Source of the DNA: Bradyrhizobium sp. SK17
GTDB taxonomy: Bacteria > Pseudomonadota > Alphaproteobacteria > Rhizobiales > Xanthobacteraceae
Assembly (NCBI RefSeq): GCF_002831585.1
Contig: NZ_CP025113.1
Span: forward strand, 2,991,001 to 3,055,000
Reading direction: 5' to 3'
DNA length: 64,000 nt
The notes beneath the pieces were generated by a model. That model ran no database searches and was not told the DNA's origin. It saw only the letters and a list, made by a program, of their open reading frames with translations. Below, one piece after another: positions 35,523-44,341 of this stretch. Numbering within the stretch: the stretch's first letter is position 1; each line of letters starts with the position of its first letter. The position numbers were made by a program, and so were the translations under genes.

Positions 35523-37067
35523 TTGGATCGAATTTACGACCTCGCCATCATCGGAGGCGGCGTTAATGGCTGCGGCATCGCGCGCGATGCGGCGGGCCGG
35601 GGTAACTCTGTTTTCCTTTGTGAAATGAATGATTTGGCGAGCGGGACGTCGTCCTGGTCGACCAAGCTCGTGCATGGCGGTCTGCGCTATCTCGAATATT
35701 ACGAGTTTCGTTTGGTGCGCGAGGCGCTGATCGAGCGCGAGATCCTCTGGCAGATCGCACCCCACATCATCCGTCCGCTGCGTTTCGTCTTGCCGCACCA
35801 TGCCGGCCTGCGCCCGGCCTGGCTGCTGCGGCTCGGCCTCTTCCTCTACGATCATATCGGCGGCCGGCACCTGCTGCCGGCGACGCGCTCGGTTGATCTG
35901 ACGCGCGACGTCGTCGGCAAGCCGCTGATCCCGGGCCGCTACAGCAAGGGCTTTGAATATTCCGATTGCTTCGTCGACGACGCGCGGCTCGTCGCGCTGA
36001 CCGCGCGCGATGCTGCCGACCGCGGCGCCGAGATTCGCACCCGCACCCGCGCGGTCGAGACCAGGCAGGTCGACGGAGTCTGGCATGTGACGGTCGAGGA
36101 CACCACCAACGGCTCGCGCGACACCATCAAGTCGCGCGTGCTGGTCAACGCCGGCGGCCCCTGGGTCGAGCAGGTGCTGGCGTCGGGCGCCGGCGTCAAC
36201 GCGCGCGCCAAGGTGCGGCTGGTGCAGGGCTCGCACATCGTGGTGCCCAAGCTCTATGACCACGACCGCGCCTACATCTTCCAGAACGCCGACGGCCGCA
36301 TCATCTTCGTCATTCCCTATCAGGGCGATTTTTCGCTGATCGGCACCACCGACCGCGACTATGACGGCGATCCGGCCAAGGTGAAGGCGACGCGGGAGGA
36401 GATCGAGTATCTCTGCGCCTCGGCGAGCGAGTACCTTGCCAAGCCGGTGAAGCCCGAGGATGTGGTCTGGGATTATTCCGGCGTGCGTCCGCTCTATGAC
36501 GACGGCGCGAGCGAAGCCAAGGCTGCGACCCGCGACTATGTGTTCGAGCTCGATACGCCGGGCGGCGCGCCGCTGCTGTCGATCTACGGCGGCAAGATCA
36601 CGACCTACCGCCGCCTCTCCGAAGAGGCGCTGGAGCGGCTCGCGCCTTATCTCAACGGCGCGAAAGCGCAGGAGGGCTGGACCGGCAAGGCGCCGCTGCC
36701 CGGCGGCGACATGGATGTTTCCGCGGTCGCGGCGCTGACCGCCGAACTGGTTCGTACCTATCCGTTCCTCGCGCAGCCCCATGCCAACCGCCTGGCGCAT
36801 GCCTACGGCACGCGCGCCCGCAAAGTCCTCGGCAATGCAGCATCGGCCGAAGATCTCGGGCGCGCCTTCGGCGCCACCTTGACGGAGAGTGAAGTCCGGT
36901 ACCTGATGGCGAACGAATGGGCCCGGACCGCGCAAGATGTCGTCTGGCGACGATCCAAGCTGGGCCTGCGGATGACGGCGGGTGAAATCGCCGCGCTCGA
37001 AGAGTGGATGGCCGCCAACCGCGTGTCCGGTGAACGTCCCCTCCGCGAAGCGGGAGGACGGGCATGA
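35523..37067 (+). CDS. glpD: Aerobic glycerol-3-phosphate dehydrogenase
   Basis: A 514-residue FAD enzyme of the inner membrane that oxidises glycerol-3-phosphate to dihydroxyacetone phosphate and feeds electrons to quinone. The N-terminal IIGGGVNGCGIARDAAGRG binds FAD; LASGTSSWSTKLVHGGLRYLE, GTTDRDYDGDP and SIYGGKITTYRRL are GlpD signatures. The TTG at 35523 follows GGGGGAAG by about 7 bases; no better start exists. It leads the glycerol operon and overlaps glpS by 4 bases. Confidence 0.95.
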   Translation: MDRIYDLAIIGGGVNGCGIARDAAGRGNSVFLCEMNDLASGTSSWSTKLVHGGLRYLEYYEFRLVREALIEREILWQIAPHIIRPLRFVLPHHAGLRPAWLLRLGLFLYDHIGGRHLLPATRSVDLTRDVVGKPLIPGRYSKGFEYSDCFVDDARLVALTARDAADRGAEIRTRTRAVETRQVDGVWHVTVEDTTNGSRDTIKSRVLVNAGGPWVEQVLASGAGVNARAKVRLVQGSHIVVPKLYDHDRAYIFQNADGRIIFVIPYQGDFSLIGTTDRDYDGDPAKVKATREEIEYLCASASEYLAKPVKPEDVVWDYSGVRPLYDDGASEAKAATRDYVFELDTPGGAPLLSIYGGKITTYRRLSEEALERLAPYLNGAKAQEGWTGKAPLPGGDMDVSAVAALTAELVRTYPFLAQPHANRLAHAYGTRARKVLGNAASAEDLGRAFGATLTESEVRYLMANEWARTAQDVVWRRSKLGLRMTAGEIAALEEWMAANRVSGERPLREAGGRA

Positions 37068-38152
37068 GCGTCACACTGCAAAACGTCACGCGGACGGTGG
37101 ATGGCGTTCCGACCATCCGCGACGTGTCGCTGACGCTGGAGCGTGGCACGCTCAGCGTGCTGCTCGGACCGACGCTGTCGGGCAAGACCTCGATCATGCG
37201 GCTGCTGGCCGGCCTCGACAAGCCGACCACCGGCCGCGTGCTGGTCGACGGCAAGGACGTCACCGGCGCCGACGTGCGGCAGCGCTCGGTCGCGATGGTC
37301 TATCAGCAGTTCATCAACTATCCCTCGCTCACGGTCTACGAGAACATCGCCTCGCCGCTGCGGGTGCAGGGCAAGCCGAAGGCCGAGATCGAGAAGCGGG
37401 TGGCGGAAGCGGCCGCGCTGTTGCGGCTCGAGCCGTTTCTCAAGCGCACGCCGTTGCAGCTCTCCGGCGGCCAGCAGCAGCGCACCGCGATTGCGCGCGC
37501 GCTGGTCAAGGGCGCCGACCTCGTGCTGCTCGACGAACCGCTCGCCAACCTCGACTACAAGCTGCGCGAGGAATTGCGCGCCGAGCTGCCGCGGATTTTC
37601 GAAGCCTCCGGCGCCATCTTCGTCTACGCCACCACCGAGCCGTCGGAAGCGCTGCTGCTCGGCGGCGACACCGTGTGCATGTGGGAAGGCCAGGCGCTGC
37701 AAACCGGCGCGACCCCGAAGGTCTACCGCCATCCCGACACCTTGCGCGTTGCGCAGGTGTTCTCCGATCCGCCGCTCAACATCATCGGCATCGAGAAGAA
37801 GGGCGACCGGGTGATCTATGCCGGCGGCGAGCAGGCGCCGGCGGCCGGCCTCTACGCCGGCCTGCCTGATGGCACTTACCGGATCGGCTTCCGCGCCCAC
37901 CAGCTCGATGTCGGCAATTTCGCGGCCGGCCGCCACAAATTCTCCGCGACCGTGACGGTGACCGAAATCACCGGCTCGGAAAGCTTCGTCCACGTCCATG
38001 TCCACGACTCCAACTGGGTCGCGGTGCTGCACGGCGTGCACGAATATGAACCCGGGCAGGTGCTCGACGCCGCGCTCGATCCCAACGACATCTTCGTGTT
38101 CGACGCGGCCGATCGCCTCGTCGCTTCGCCCGCAACAAGTTTCTCGAAGTGA
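37064..38152 (+). CDS. glpS: Glycerol ABC transporter ATPase GlpS (degenerate Walker A, no switch His)
   Basis: A 362-residue MalK-like ATPase of the rhizobial glycerol importer: ATPase domain to about 230, then an OB-fold regulatory domain. Walker A reads GPTLSGKT (35-42), with Leu at the usual second-Gly position of GPSGxGKS. The signature LSGGQQQR (133-140) and Walker B with D157-E158 are intact. The H-switch reads ATTEPSEA, putting Thr191 where His is expected. With GlpT, whose signature is degenerate, this predicts an asymmetric ATPase pair. Confidence 0.92.
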   Translation: MSVTLQNVTRTVDGVPTIRDVSLTLERGTLSVLLGPTLSGKTSIMRLLAGLDKPTTGRVLVDGKDVTGADVRQRSVAMVYQQFINYPSLTVYENIASPLRVQGKPKAEIEKRVAEAAALLRLEPFLKRTPLQLSGGQQQRTAIARALVKGADLVLLDEPLANLDYKLREELRAELPRIFEASGAIFVYATTEPSEALLLGGDTVCMWEGQALQTGATPKVYRHPDTLRVAQVFSDPPLNIIGIEKKGDRVIYAGGEQAPAAGLYAGLPDGTYRIGFRAHQLDVGNFAAGRHKFSATVTVTEITGSESFVHVHVHDSNWVAVLHGVHEYEPGQVLDAALDPNDIFVFDAADRLVASPATSFSK

Positions 38153-38164
38153 GGGAGATGCTTC

Positions 38165-39250
38165 ATGGCCCGCATTGACCTCGTCGATCTCGCGCAGTCC
38201 TACAACGGCAATGACGCGCCGCTGGAATCCTTTGCCCTGAAGCCGGTCACCATGACCTGGCGGCAGGGCGGCGCTTATGCGCTGCTCGGGCCGTCCGGCT
38301 GCGGCAAGACCACGCTGCTCAATCTGATCTCGGGCATCGTGACGCCGTCGCGCGGACAGATCCTGTTCGACGGCAAGGACATCACGCCGCTATCGACGCA
38401 GAAGCGCAACATCGCGCAGGTGTTCCAGTTCCCGGTGATCTACGACACCATGACGGTGGGCGAGAACCTGGCATTCCCGCTGAAGAACCGCGGCGTCGCC
38501 AGGGCCGAGGTCGATGCCCGGGTCAGGCAGATCGCCGATCTGCTCGACCTCACGCCCTACCTGAACCGCAAGGCGACGCGGCTCACCGCCGATGCCAAGC
38601 AGAAGATCTCGCTCGGCCGCGGCCTGGTGCGTTCCGACGTCGCCGCCGTGCTGTTCGACGAGCCGCTGACGGTGATCGATCCCGAGCTGAAGTGGCAATT
38701 GCGCTCCAAGCTGAAGGCATTGCATCGCGAGCTCGACCTCACGATGATCTACGTCACCCACGACCAGACCGAGGCGCTGACCTTCGCCGACACCGTCGTC
38801 GTCATGCATGACGGCCGTGTGGTGCAGAGCGGCACGCCGGCCGAATTGTTCGACAAGCCGGCACATACCTTCGTCGGCTATTTCATCGGCTCGCCCGGCA
38901 TGAACATCGTGCCCGCCGAGGTCAGCGGTCACGAGGCGCGGATCGACGGCCACGTCATCGGCCTGCGCCGCAACTACGGCGTCCTGCCGGCGGGCAAGAA
39001 GATCGAGATCGGCGTGCGGCCCGAATTCGTCGATATCGCGCCGCCGGCACCGGGATTGCTCTCGGCCACCATCGAGCGGATCGACGATCTCGGTCGCATC
39101 CAGTTCGCGCGCGTGCGCGTCGGCAACACCAAACTCGCGGCGCGCGTGCCGCCGGGCTTCTCGGTCTCCGGCGATACCGCCGGTCTCGTTTTCAATCCCG
39201 CCTATGTCCACGTCTATGCCGATAGCCATTTGGTGGAAGGGGTCGCCTGA
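38165..39250 (+). CDS. glpT: Glycerol ABC transporter ATPase GlpT (degenerate signature)
   Basis: A 361-residue second MalK-like ATPase. Walker A GPSGCGKT (42-49), Walker B with D165-E166 and the switch H199 in YVTHDQTEA are canonical, but the LSGGQ position reads LTADAKQK (140-147) and the D-loop reads VIDPE. Its Walker A should therefore pair with the intact LSGGQ of GlpS to form the only canonical site. It overlaps glpP by one base. Not to be confused with the E. coli glycerol-3-phosphate antiporter, also named GlpT. Confidence 0.92.
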   Translation: MARIDLVDLAQSYNGNDAPLESFALKPVTMTWRQGGAYALLGPSGCGKTTLLNLISGIVTPSRGQILFDGKDITPLSTQKRNIAQVFQFPVIYDTMTVGENLAFPLKNRGVARAEVDARVRQIADLLDLTPYLNRKATRLTADAKQKISLGRGLVRSDVAAVLFDEPLTVIDPELKWQLRSKLKALHRELDLTMIYVTHDQTEALTFADTVVVMHDGRVVQSGTPAELFDKPAHTFVGYFIGSPGMNIVPAEVSGHEARIDGHVIGLRRNYGVLPAGKKIEIGVRPEFVDIAPPAPGLLSATIERIDDLGRIQFARVRVGNTKLAARVPPGFSVSGDTAGLVFNPAYVHVYADSHLVEGVA

Positions 39251-40152
39251 TGGACAAGACGATCAACCAAAAAGCCTGGTTCCTGGTGCTGCCGGTGTTC
39301 CTGGTGGTCGCGTTCTCGGCAGTGCTGCCGCTGATGACGGTGGTGAACTATTCGATGCAGGACACCTTCGGCAACAACCAGTTCTTCTGGAACGGCGTCG
39401 GCTGGTTCAAGGAGCTGCTTGATCCCTCGACCGATCTCGGCGGCCGTTTCCTCGCTTCGCTCGGCCGCAATCTGTTCTTCTCCGCCGTGATCCTCGCGCT
39501 CGAGGTGCCGCTCGGCATCATCGTCGCGCTGTCGATGCCGCGCGAGGGCTGGAGCGTCGCGGCCTGCCTCGTCATCCTCGCGCTGCCGCTGTTGATTCCG
39601 TGGAACGTGGTCGGCACCATCTGGCAGATCTTCGGCCGGCCCGATATCGGCCTGCTCGGCTATGTGCTGAACCACCTCGGCCTCAACTACAATTACGTCT
39701 CCAACGAGGTCGATGCCTGGGTGACCGTCATCGTGATGGACGTCTGGCACTGGACCAGCCTCGTCGCGCTGCTGTGCTACGCCGGCCTGAAGTCGATCCC
39801 CGACGCCTATTACCAGGCGGCGCAGATCGACGGCGCCTCGCGCTGGGCGGTGTTCAAGGCGATCCAGCTGCCGAAGATGAACCGCGTGCTGCTGATCGCG
39901 GTGCTGCTGCGCTTCATGGATAGCTTCATGATCTACACCGAGCCGTTCGTGGTCACCGGCGGCGGGCCCGGCAACTCGACGACCTTCGTCTCGATCGAGC
40001 TCGTCAAGATCGCGCTCGGCCAGTTCGACCTCGGCAAGGCCGCCGCGCTCTCGCTGGTCTACAACCTGATCATCCTGATCGTGTGCTGGGTGTTCTACAC
40101 CGTGATGACCAATGCCGGCTCCGAGCGTCCGGTCAAGGAAGGAGCGGCGTGA
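39250..40152 (+). CDS. glpP: Glycerol ABC transporter permease GlpP
   Basis: A 300-residue inner-membrane permease of the MalF-like family with about six helices. An EAA-type coupling loop lies around YYQAAQIDGASRWAVFKAIQL, which contacts the ATPases. It partners GlpQ. Start and stop overlap neighbours by one base each (TGATG), so the operon is tightly coupled. Confidence 0.93.
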   Translation: MDKTINQKAWFLVLPVFLVVAFSAVLPLMTVVNYSMQDTFGNNQFFWNGVGWFKELLDPSTDLGGRFLASLGRNLFFSAVILALEVPLGIIVALSMPREGWSVAACLVILALPLLIPWNVVGTIWQIFGRPDIGLLGYVLNHLGLNYNYVSNEVDAWVTVIVMDVWHWTSLVALLCYAGLKSIPDAYYQAAQIDGASRWAVFKAIQLPKMNRVLLIAVLLRFMDSFMIYTEPFVVTGGGPGNSTTFVSIELVKIALGQFDLGKAAALSLVYNLIILIVCWVFYTVMTNAGSERPVKEGAA

Positions 40153-40958
40153 TGCATTCGATCCCCGGCCGCCGCCTGATCATGGCGCTGTTCCTGATCT
40201 TCCTGCTGTTGCCGATCTACTGGCTCGTCAACATGAGCTTCAAGACCAACGCCGAGATCGTCTCGACGATGACCTTGTGGCCGCACACGCCGACGCTGCA
40301 GCACTACCGGCGCATCTTCACCGACGAGAGCTGGTATTCGGGCTACATCAATTCGCTGGAATATGTCGTCATCAACACCGTGATCTCGATCGCGGTGGCG
40401 CTGCCGGCGGCCTATGCGTTCTCGCGCTACCGCTTCCTCGGCGACAAGCATCTGTTCTTCTGGCTGCTGTCGAACCGCATGGCGCCAGCGGCGGTCTACG
40501 CGCTGCCGTTCTTCAACCTGTATTCGGCGATCGGCCTGTTCGATACGCCCTGGGCGGTCGCGCTCGCGCACTGCATCTTCAACGTGCCCTTGGCGGTGTG
40601 GATCCTCGAAGGCTTCGTCTCCGGCGTGCCGCGCGAGATCGACGAGACCGCGTTCCTCGACGGCTATTCGTTCCCGCGCTTCTTCATCAAGATCCTGGTG
40701 CCGCTGATCGCGAGCGGCATCGGCGTCGCCGCGTTCTTCTGCTTTATGTTCTCATGGGTCGAACTGCTGCTGGCGCGCACGCTGACCTCGGTGCAGGCAA
40801 AGCCGATCGCCGCGATCATGACGCGCACGGTGTCGGCCGCCGGCATGGACTGGGGCCTGCTCGCCGCTGCCGGCGTGCTCACCATCATCCCCGGCGCGCT
40901 CGTGATCTGGTTCGTCCGCAACTACATCGCGCGCGGCTTCGCGCTCGGCCGGGTGTAA
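40152..40958 (+). CDS. glpQ: Glycerol ABC transporter permease GlpQ
   Basis: A 268-residue MalG-like permease with six helices. The coupling loop is around REIDETAFLDGYSFPRFFIKI. The ATG at 40152 overlaps the glpP stop. A palindromic repeat of family B separates it from glpU. Not to be confused with the glycerophosphodiesterase named GlpQ in E. coli. Confidence 0.92.
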   Translation: MHSIPGRRLIMALFLIFLLLPIYWLVNMSFKTNAEIVSTMTLWPHTPTLQHYRRIFTDESWYSGYINSLEYVVINTVISIAVALPAAYAFSRYRFLGDKHLFFWLLSNRMAPAAVYALPFFNLYSAIGLFDTPWAVALAHCIFNVPLAVWILEGFVSGVPREIDETAFLDGYSFPRFFIKILVPLIASGIGVAAFFCFMFSWVELLLARTLTSVQAKPIAAIMTRTVSAAGMDWGLLAAAGVLTIIPGALVIWFVRNYIARGFALGRV

Positions 40959-41002
40959 TTCAATGATCAATCGACGAACGAGCATCTCGATGCCGGATTT
41001 CA

Positions 41003-41112
41003 CCTCTCCCGGGGGGAGAGGTCGGATTTGGCGCGAAGCGGCAAATCCGGGTGAGGGGTTCCGCTCGATCGATAGACCGTACCCGCTCTCCCCATGGGAG
41101 AGGGGGCGTGCC
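41003..41112. repeat. Dispersed palindromic repeat, family B, inside the glp operon
   Basis: A string of hairpins: CCTCTCCC against GGGAGAGG, CGGATTTG against CAAATCCG, and CCGCTCTCCC against GGGAGAGG-type arms. It resembles the element at 17909. It lies between glpQ and glpU within an otherwise tightly packed operon, so it should be transcribed and may affect expression of glpU and glpV. Confidence 0.75.
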
Positions 41113-41136
41113 GCGCCGTGCGGAAGGAGCTGAGGC

Positions 41137-41463
41137 ATGGATAGCATCGCATGGATGGCATGGACCTGGCCGACCGCGGTCTTCTTCGTGCTGCTGGCCT
41201 GCACGCTCGGGATGATGACCTGGCTCGCGATCGCCTATCCCGAGGCGGAGCGGGTCGGCGTGCTGCGGATCCCGACCACGCGCGGCGACCGCCTGTTCGT
41301 CTCGCTGGTGCTGGCGGCGGTGATCCATTTGCTGTGGATCGGGCTCGTCGGCACCGATCCGATTTTCACCCTGCCGATCGGGGAGGGCGTTGAGATTTCG
41401 AGCCTGTGGCTCGGAACGGTAATTTCGCTTCTTTCAGCCGTGGTGATCTTTCGCACCGTCTGA
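41137..41463 (+). CDS. glpU: Small membrane protein GlpU (DUF2160)
   Basis: A 108-residue protein with about three hydrophobic segments and the conserved MAWTWPTAVFFVLLA opening of DUF2160. In rhizobial glycerol operons this gene lies between the second permease and the binding protein. It is thought to be an accessory subunit of the importer, but its exact role is unknown. Confidence 0.88.
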   Translation: MDSIAWMAWTWPTAVFFVLLACTLGMMTWLAIAYPEAERVGVLRIPTTRGDRLFVSLVLAAVIHLLWIGLVGTDPIFTLPIGEGVEISSLWLGTVISLLSAVVIFRTV

Positions 41464-41534
41464 AGAACGCGAAAAAGAGCAGATCCGGGGTCTACCCGGG
41501 CCTGGATTTTAGTCGCTGCAACCGGAGGAATCAC

Positions 41535-43316
41535 ATGCGACAATTACGAATGACTAGAGAAAGACTTTTGACGATGACCAGCGCGGTCGCGCTGGTCGCA
41601 GTATCGGTCACGCTTGTCGCGCCGGCCCGCGCCGACGAGGCGGCCGCGAAGAAGTGGATCGACAGTGAATTCCAGCCGTCGACCCTCTCCAAGGACGACC
41701 AGATGAAGGAGATGCAGTGGTTCATCAAGGCCGCTGCCCCCTTCAAGGGCATGGAGATCAACGTCGTCTCCGAAACGCTGACCGTGCACGAATACGAATC
41801 CCGCACGCTCGCCAAGGCGTTCGAGGAGATCACCGGCATCAAGGTCAAGCACGACATCATCCAGGAAGGTGACGTCGTCGAGAAGATCCAGACCCAGATG
41901 CAGTCCGGCAAGAACGTCTATGACGGCTGGATCAACGACTCCGACTTCATCGGCACCCACTTCCGTTACGGCCAGGCGGTCGACCTCACGGAGTGGATGA
42001 AGGGCGAAGCCAAGGACGTCACCGACCCGATGCTCGACGTCGACGACTTCATCGGCAAGTCGTTCACCACGGCGCCGAACGGTCACCTCTATCAGCTGCC
42101 CGACCAGCAGTTCGCGAACCTCTATTGGTTCCGCTACGACTGGTTCACCAACCCGGAATACAAGGCCAAGTTCAAGGCCAAGTATGGCTACGATCTGGGC
42201 GTGCCGGTGAACTGGTCGGCCTATGAAGACATCGCCGACTTCTTCACCAACGACGTCAAGGAGATCAACGGCGTCAAGGTCTACGGCCATATGGACTATG
42301 GCAAGAAGGACCCCTCGCTCGGCTGGCGGTTCACCGACGCCTGGCTGTCGATGGCCGGCAACGGCGACAAGGGCCTTCCGAACGGCCTGCCGGTCGACGA
42401 ATGGGGCATCCGCATGGAAGGCTGCCGTCCGGTCGGCTCGTCGGTCGAGCGTGGCGGCGACGTCAACGGCCCGGCGGCGGTCTATTCGATCGTCAAGTAT
42501 CTCGACTGGATGAAGAAGTATGCTCCGCCGCAGGCGCAGGGCATGACCTTCTCCGAGTCGGGCCCTGTGCCGTCGCAGGGCAACATCGCCCAGCAGATCT
42601 TCTGGTACACCGCCTTCACCGCCGACATGGTGAAGCCGGGCATCGCGGTGATGAACGCGGACGGTACGCCGAAGTGGCGTATGGCCCCGTCGCCGCACGG
42701 CGCGTACTGGAAGGACGGCATGAAGCTCGGTTACCAGGACGTGGGCTCGCTCACGCTCCTGAAGTCGACCCCGGTCGATCGCCGCAAGGCGGCCTGGCTC
42801 TATCAGCAGTTCATCGTCTCCAAGACGGTCAGCCTGAAGAAGAGCCATGTCGGTCTCACCTTCATTCGTGAATCCGACATCTGGGACAAGTCGTTCACCG
42901 AGCGTGCGCCGAAGCTCGGCGGCCTGATCGAGTTCTACCGCTCGCCCGCGCGCGTGCAGTGGACCCCGACCGGCAACAACGTGCCCGACTATCCGAAGCT
43001 GGCCCAGCTGTGGTGGCAGAACATCGGCGATGCGTCGTCCGGTGCGAAGACGCCGCAAGCCGCGATGGACGCGCTCGCCGCGGCCCAGGACTCGGTGATG
43101 GAACGTCTTGAGAAGTCCGGTGTGCAGGGTGCCTGCGGACCGAAGCTGAACAAGAAGGAAACCGCCGAGTACTGGTACAAGAAGGCCGAGAAGGACGGCA
43201 CCATCGCTCCGCAGCGCAAGCTCGCGAACGAGAAGCCGAAGGGCGAGACGATCGACTACGACACGCTGATCAAGTCGTGGCCGGCCTCGCCGCCCAAGCG
43301 CGCCGAAGCGAAGTAA
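41535..43316 (+). CDS. glpV: Glycerol ABC transporter solute-binding protein GlpV
   Basis: A 593-residue periplasmic binding protein, much larger than most. A signal peptide (cleaved near ARA) precedes AKKWIDSEFQPSTLSKDDQMKEM, a conserved opening of this family, and long stretches such as DGWINDSDFIGTHFRYGQAVDLTEWM. It presents glycerol to GlpPQ-ST. GGAGGAAT lies about 6 bases before the ATG. A strong terminator follows. Confidence 0.93.
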   Translation: MRQLRMTRERLLTMTSAVALVAVSVTLVAPARADEAAAKKWIDSEFQPSTLSKDDQMKEMQWFIKAAAPFKGMEINVVSETLTVHEYESRTLAKAFEEITGIKVKHDIIQEGDVVEKIQTQMQSGKNVYDGWINDSDFIGTHFRYGQAVDLTEWMKGEAKDVTDPMLDVDDFIGKSFTTAPNGHLYQLPDQQFANLYWFRYDWFTNPEYKAKFKAKYGYDLGVPVNWSAYEDIADFFTNDVKEINGVKVYGHMDYGKKDPSLGWRFTDAWLSMAGNGDKGLPNGLPVDEWGIRMEGCRPVGSSVERGGDVNGPAAVYSIVKYLDWMKKYAPPQAQGMTFSESGPVPSQGNIAQQIFWYTAFTADMVKPGIAVMNADGTPKWRMAPSPHGAYWKDGMKLGYQDVGSLTLLKSTPVDRRKAAWLYQQFIVSKTVSLKKSHVGLTFIRESDIWDKSFTERAPKLGGLIEFYRSPARVQWTPTGNNVPDYPKLAQLWWQNIGDASSGAKTPQAAMDALAAAQDSVMERLEKSGVQGACGPKLNKKETAEYWYKKAEKDGTIAPQRKLANEKPKGETIDYDTLIKSWPASPPKRAEAK

Positions 43317-43352
43317 GACGGCGTACCAGCCCACGCGATCCGCAAACCACAG

Positions 43353-43378
43353 AAGGCCGGGAGCAATCCCGGCCTTTT
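43353..43378 (+). terminator. Rho-independent terminator of the glp operon
   Basis: Arms AAGGCCGGGA and TCCCGGCCTT form a perfect 10-bp stem with a GCAA loop, followed by TTTT. It lies 36 bases after glpV and closes the glpDSTPQUV operon. Confidence 0.92.
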
Positions 43379-43482
43379 GCTTTGTCGAGGGCGGTGGAGG
43401 CCGGTTCGGGATTGTGCTCAAATACGGCGATGAGGTCATCATGCGTCCGTGTGTCGTCGCATCATGACCGGGGAGTTTCGCC

Positions 43483-44196
43483 ATGCGCATGATTTTTCGC
43501 TGCGATCCACGGCTTGCCGAGCATCTGCCGCGGCCCTACCCGGCGCGCAGTGCCTTGCCCGATTGGCTGCGCGCGATGCCGGCGAAGGCGCATTCCGAGA
43601 TCCACGACCGCGAGATCCGCACGGTCAAGCAATGCCCGCCGTTCGTCGATGCGATGGCCCATGGGGTCATGATCCCGCTGCCTTGCGACGTCAGGGTCGA
43701 GCGCGGCGCCTTCGCCTGGGATTGGGAGATTCCGGAGCCCGCAACGCAGGGCCATCCGCGCGCACCGCTCAGCTTCCATCCGGCCGCGCAGCTTGCCGGC
43801 GCGCCGTTCGCCAACGGTCAGGCCGCGCTCAAGTTCAACAGCTTCTGGACCATCGAGCTCGAGCCGGGCTGGTCGCTGTTCGCGATGCATCCGGTCAACC
43901 GCGACGACCTGCCGTTCCGCTCGATCTCGGGGCTTGTCGATGCCGACCGCTTTCATGACGGCGGGATCAATTTCCCGGCGCTGTGGACCCAGCCCGATTT
44001 TGCCGGCGTGTTGCCGAAGGGAACGCCGGTCGCGCAATGTTTCGTGGTGCCGCGCGAAGCGCCGAAGCTGGTGTTCGAACCCTTCGACGACGCGCACCGG
44101 GAAGCCTATGCGAAGGTCGTGGGCGAAGTGCTGGCCGCGCCGAATGTCTATCGCAAGCATTTCCGCGCCAAGCGCGGGCGCCTCACGTCCTCCTGA
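43483..44196 (+). CDS. Hypothetical soluble protein
   Basis: A 237-residue protein with no family I can name with confidence. It has no signal peptide or membrane segment. It is rich in Pro and aromatic residues, with recurrent motifs such as CPPFVDAMAHGVMIPLPCDV, FWTIELEPGWSLFAMHPVN and GGINFPALWTQPDF. The regular hydrophobic pattern suggests a beta-rich fold. It starts after the glp terminator and stands alone. Confidence 0.7.
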   Translation: MRMIFRCDPRLAEHLPRPYPARSALPDWLRAMPAKAHSEIHDREIRTVKQCPPFVDAMAHGVMIPLPCDVRVERGAFAWDWEIPEPATQGHPRAPLSFHPAAQLAGAPFANGQAALKFNSFWTIELEPGWSLFAMHPVNRDDLPFRSISGLVDADRFHDGGINFPALWTQPDFAGVLPKGTPVAQCFVVPREAPKLVFEPFDDAHREAYAKVVGEVLAAPNVYRKHFRAKRGRLTSS

Positions 44197-44341
44197 GCCG
44201 GCTCAAGGAAATCGTATCGGCCGAAGCGGCTTGATCTTGAATTCAGGCTGTTGCGGCGATATGGTATGCTAATGTACGATCTCGTGGCGACGCAACGTAA
44301 TCGCGTCGCGCCCCCATCTGATGGCAACAAGGCGAGCGGCA

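Noticed and set aside
41544-43490. Minus-strand ORF of 648 codons opposite glpV
   Set aside because: glpV is a clear family member with a signal peptide and ribosome site; the reverse frame is a codon-bias shadow.
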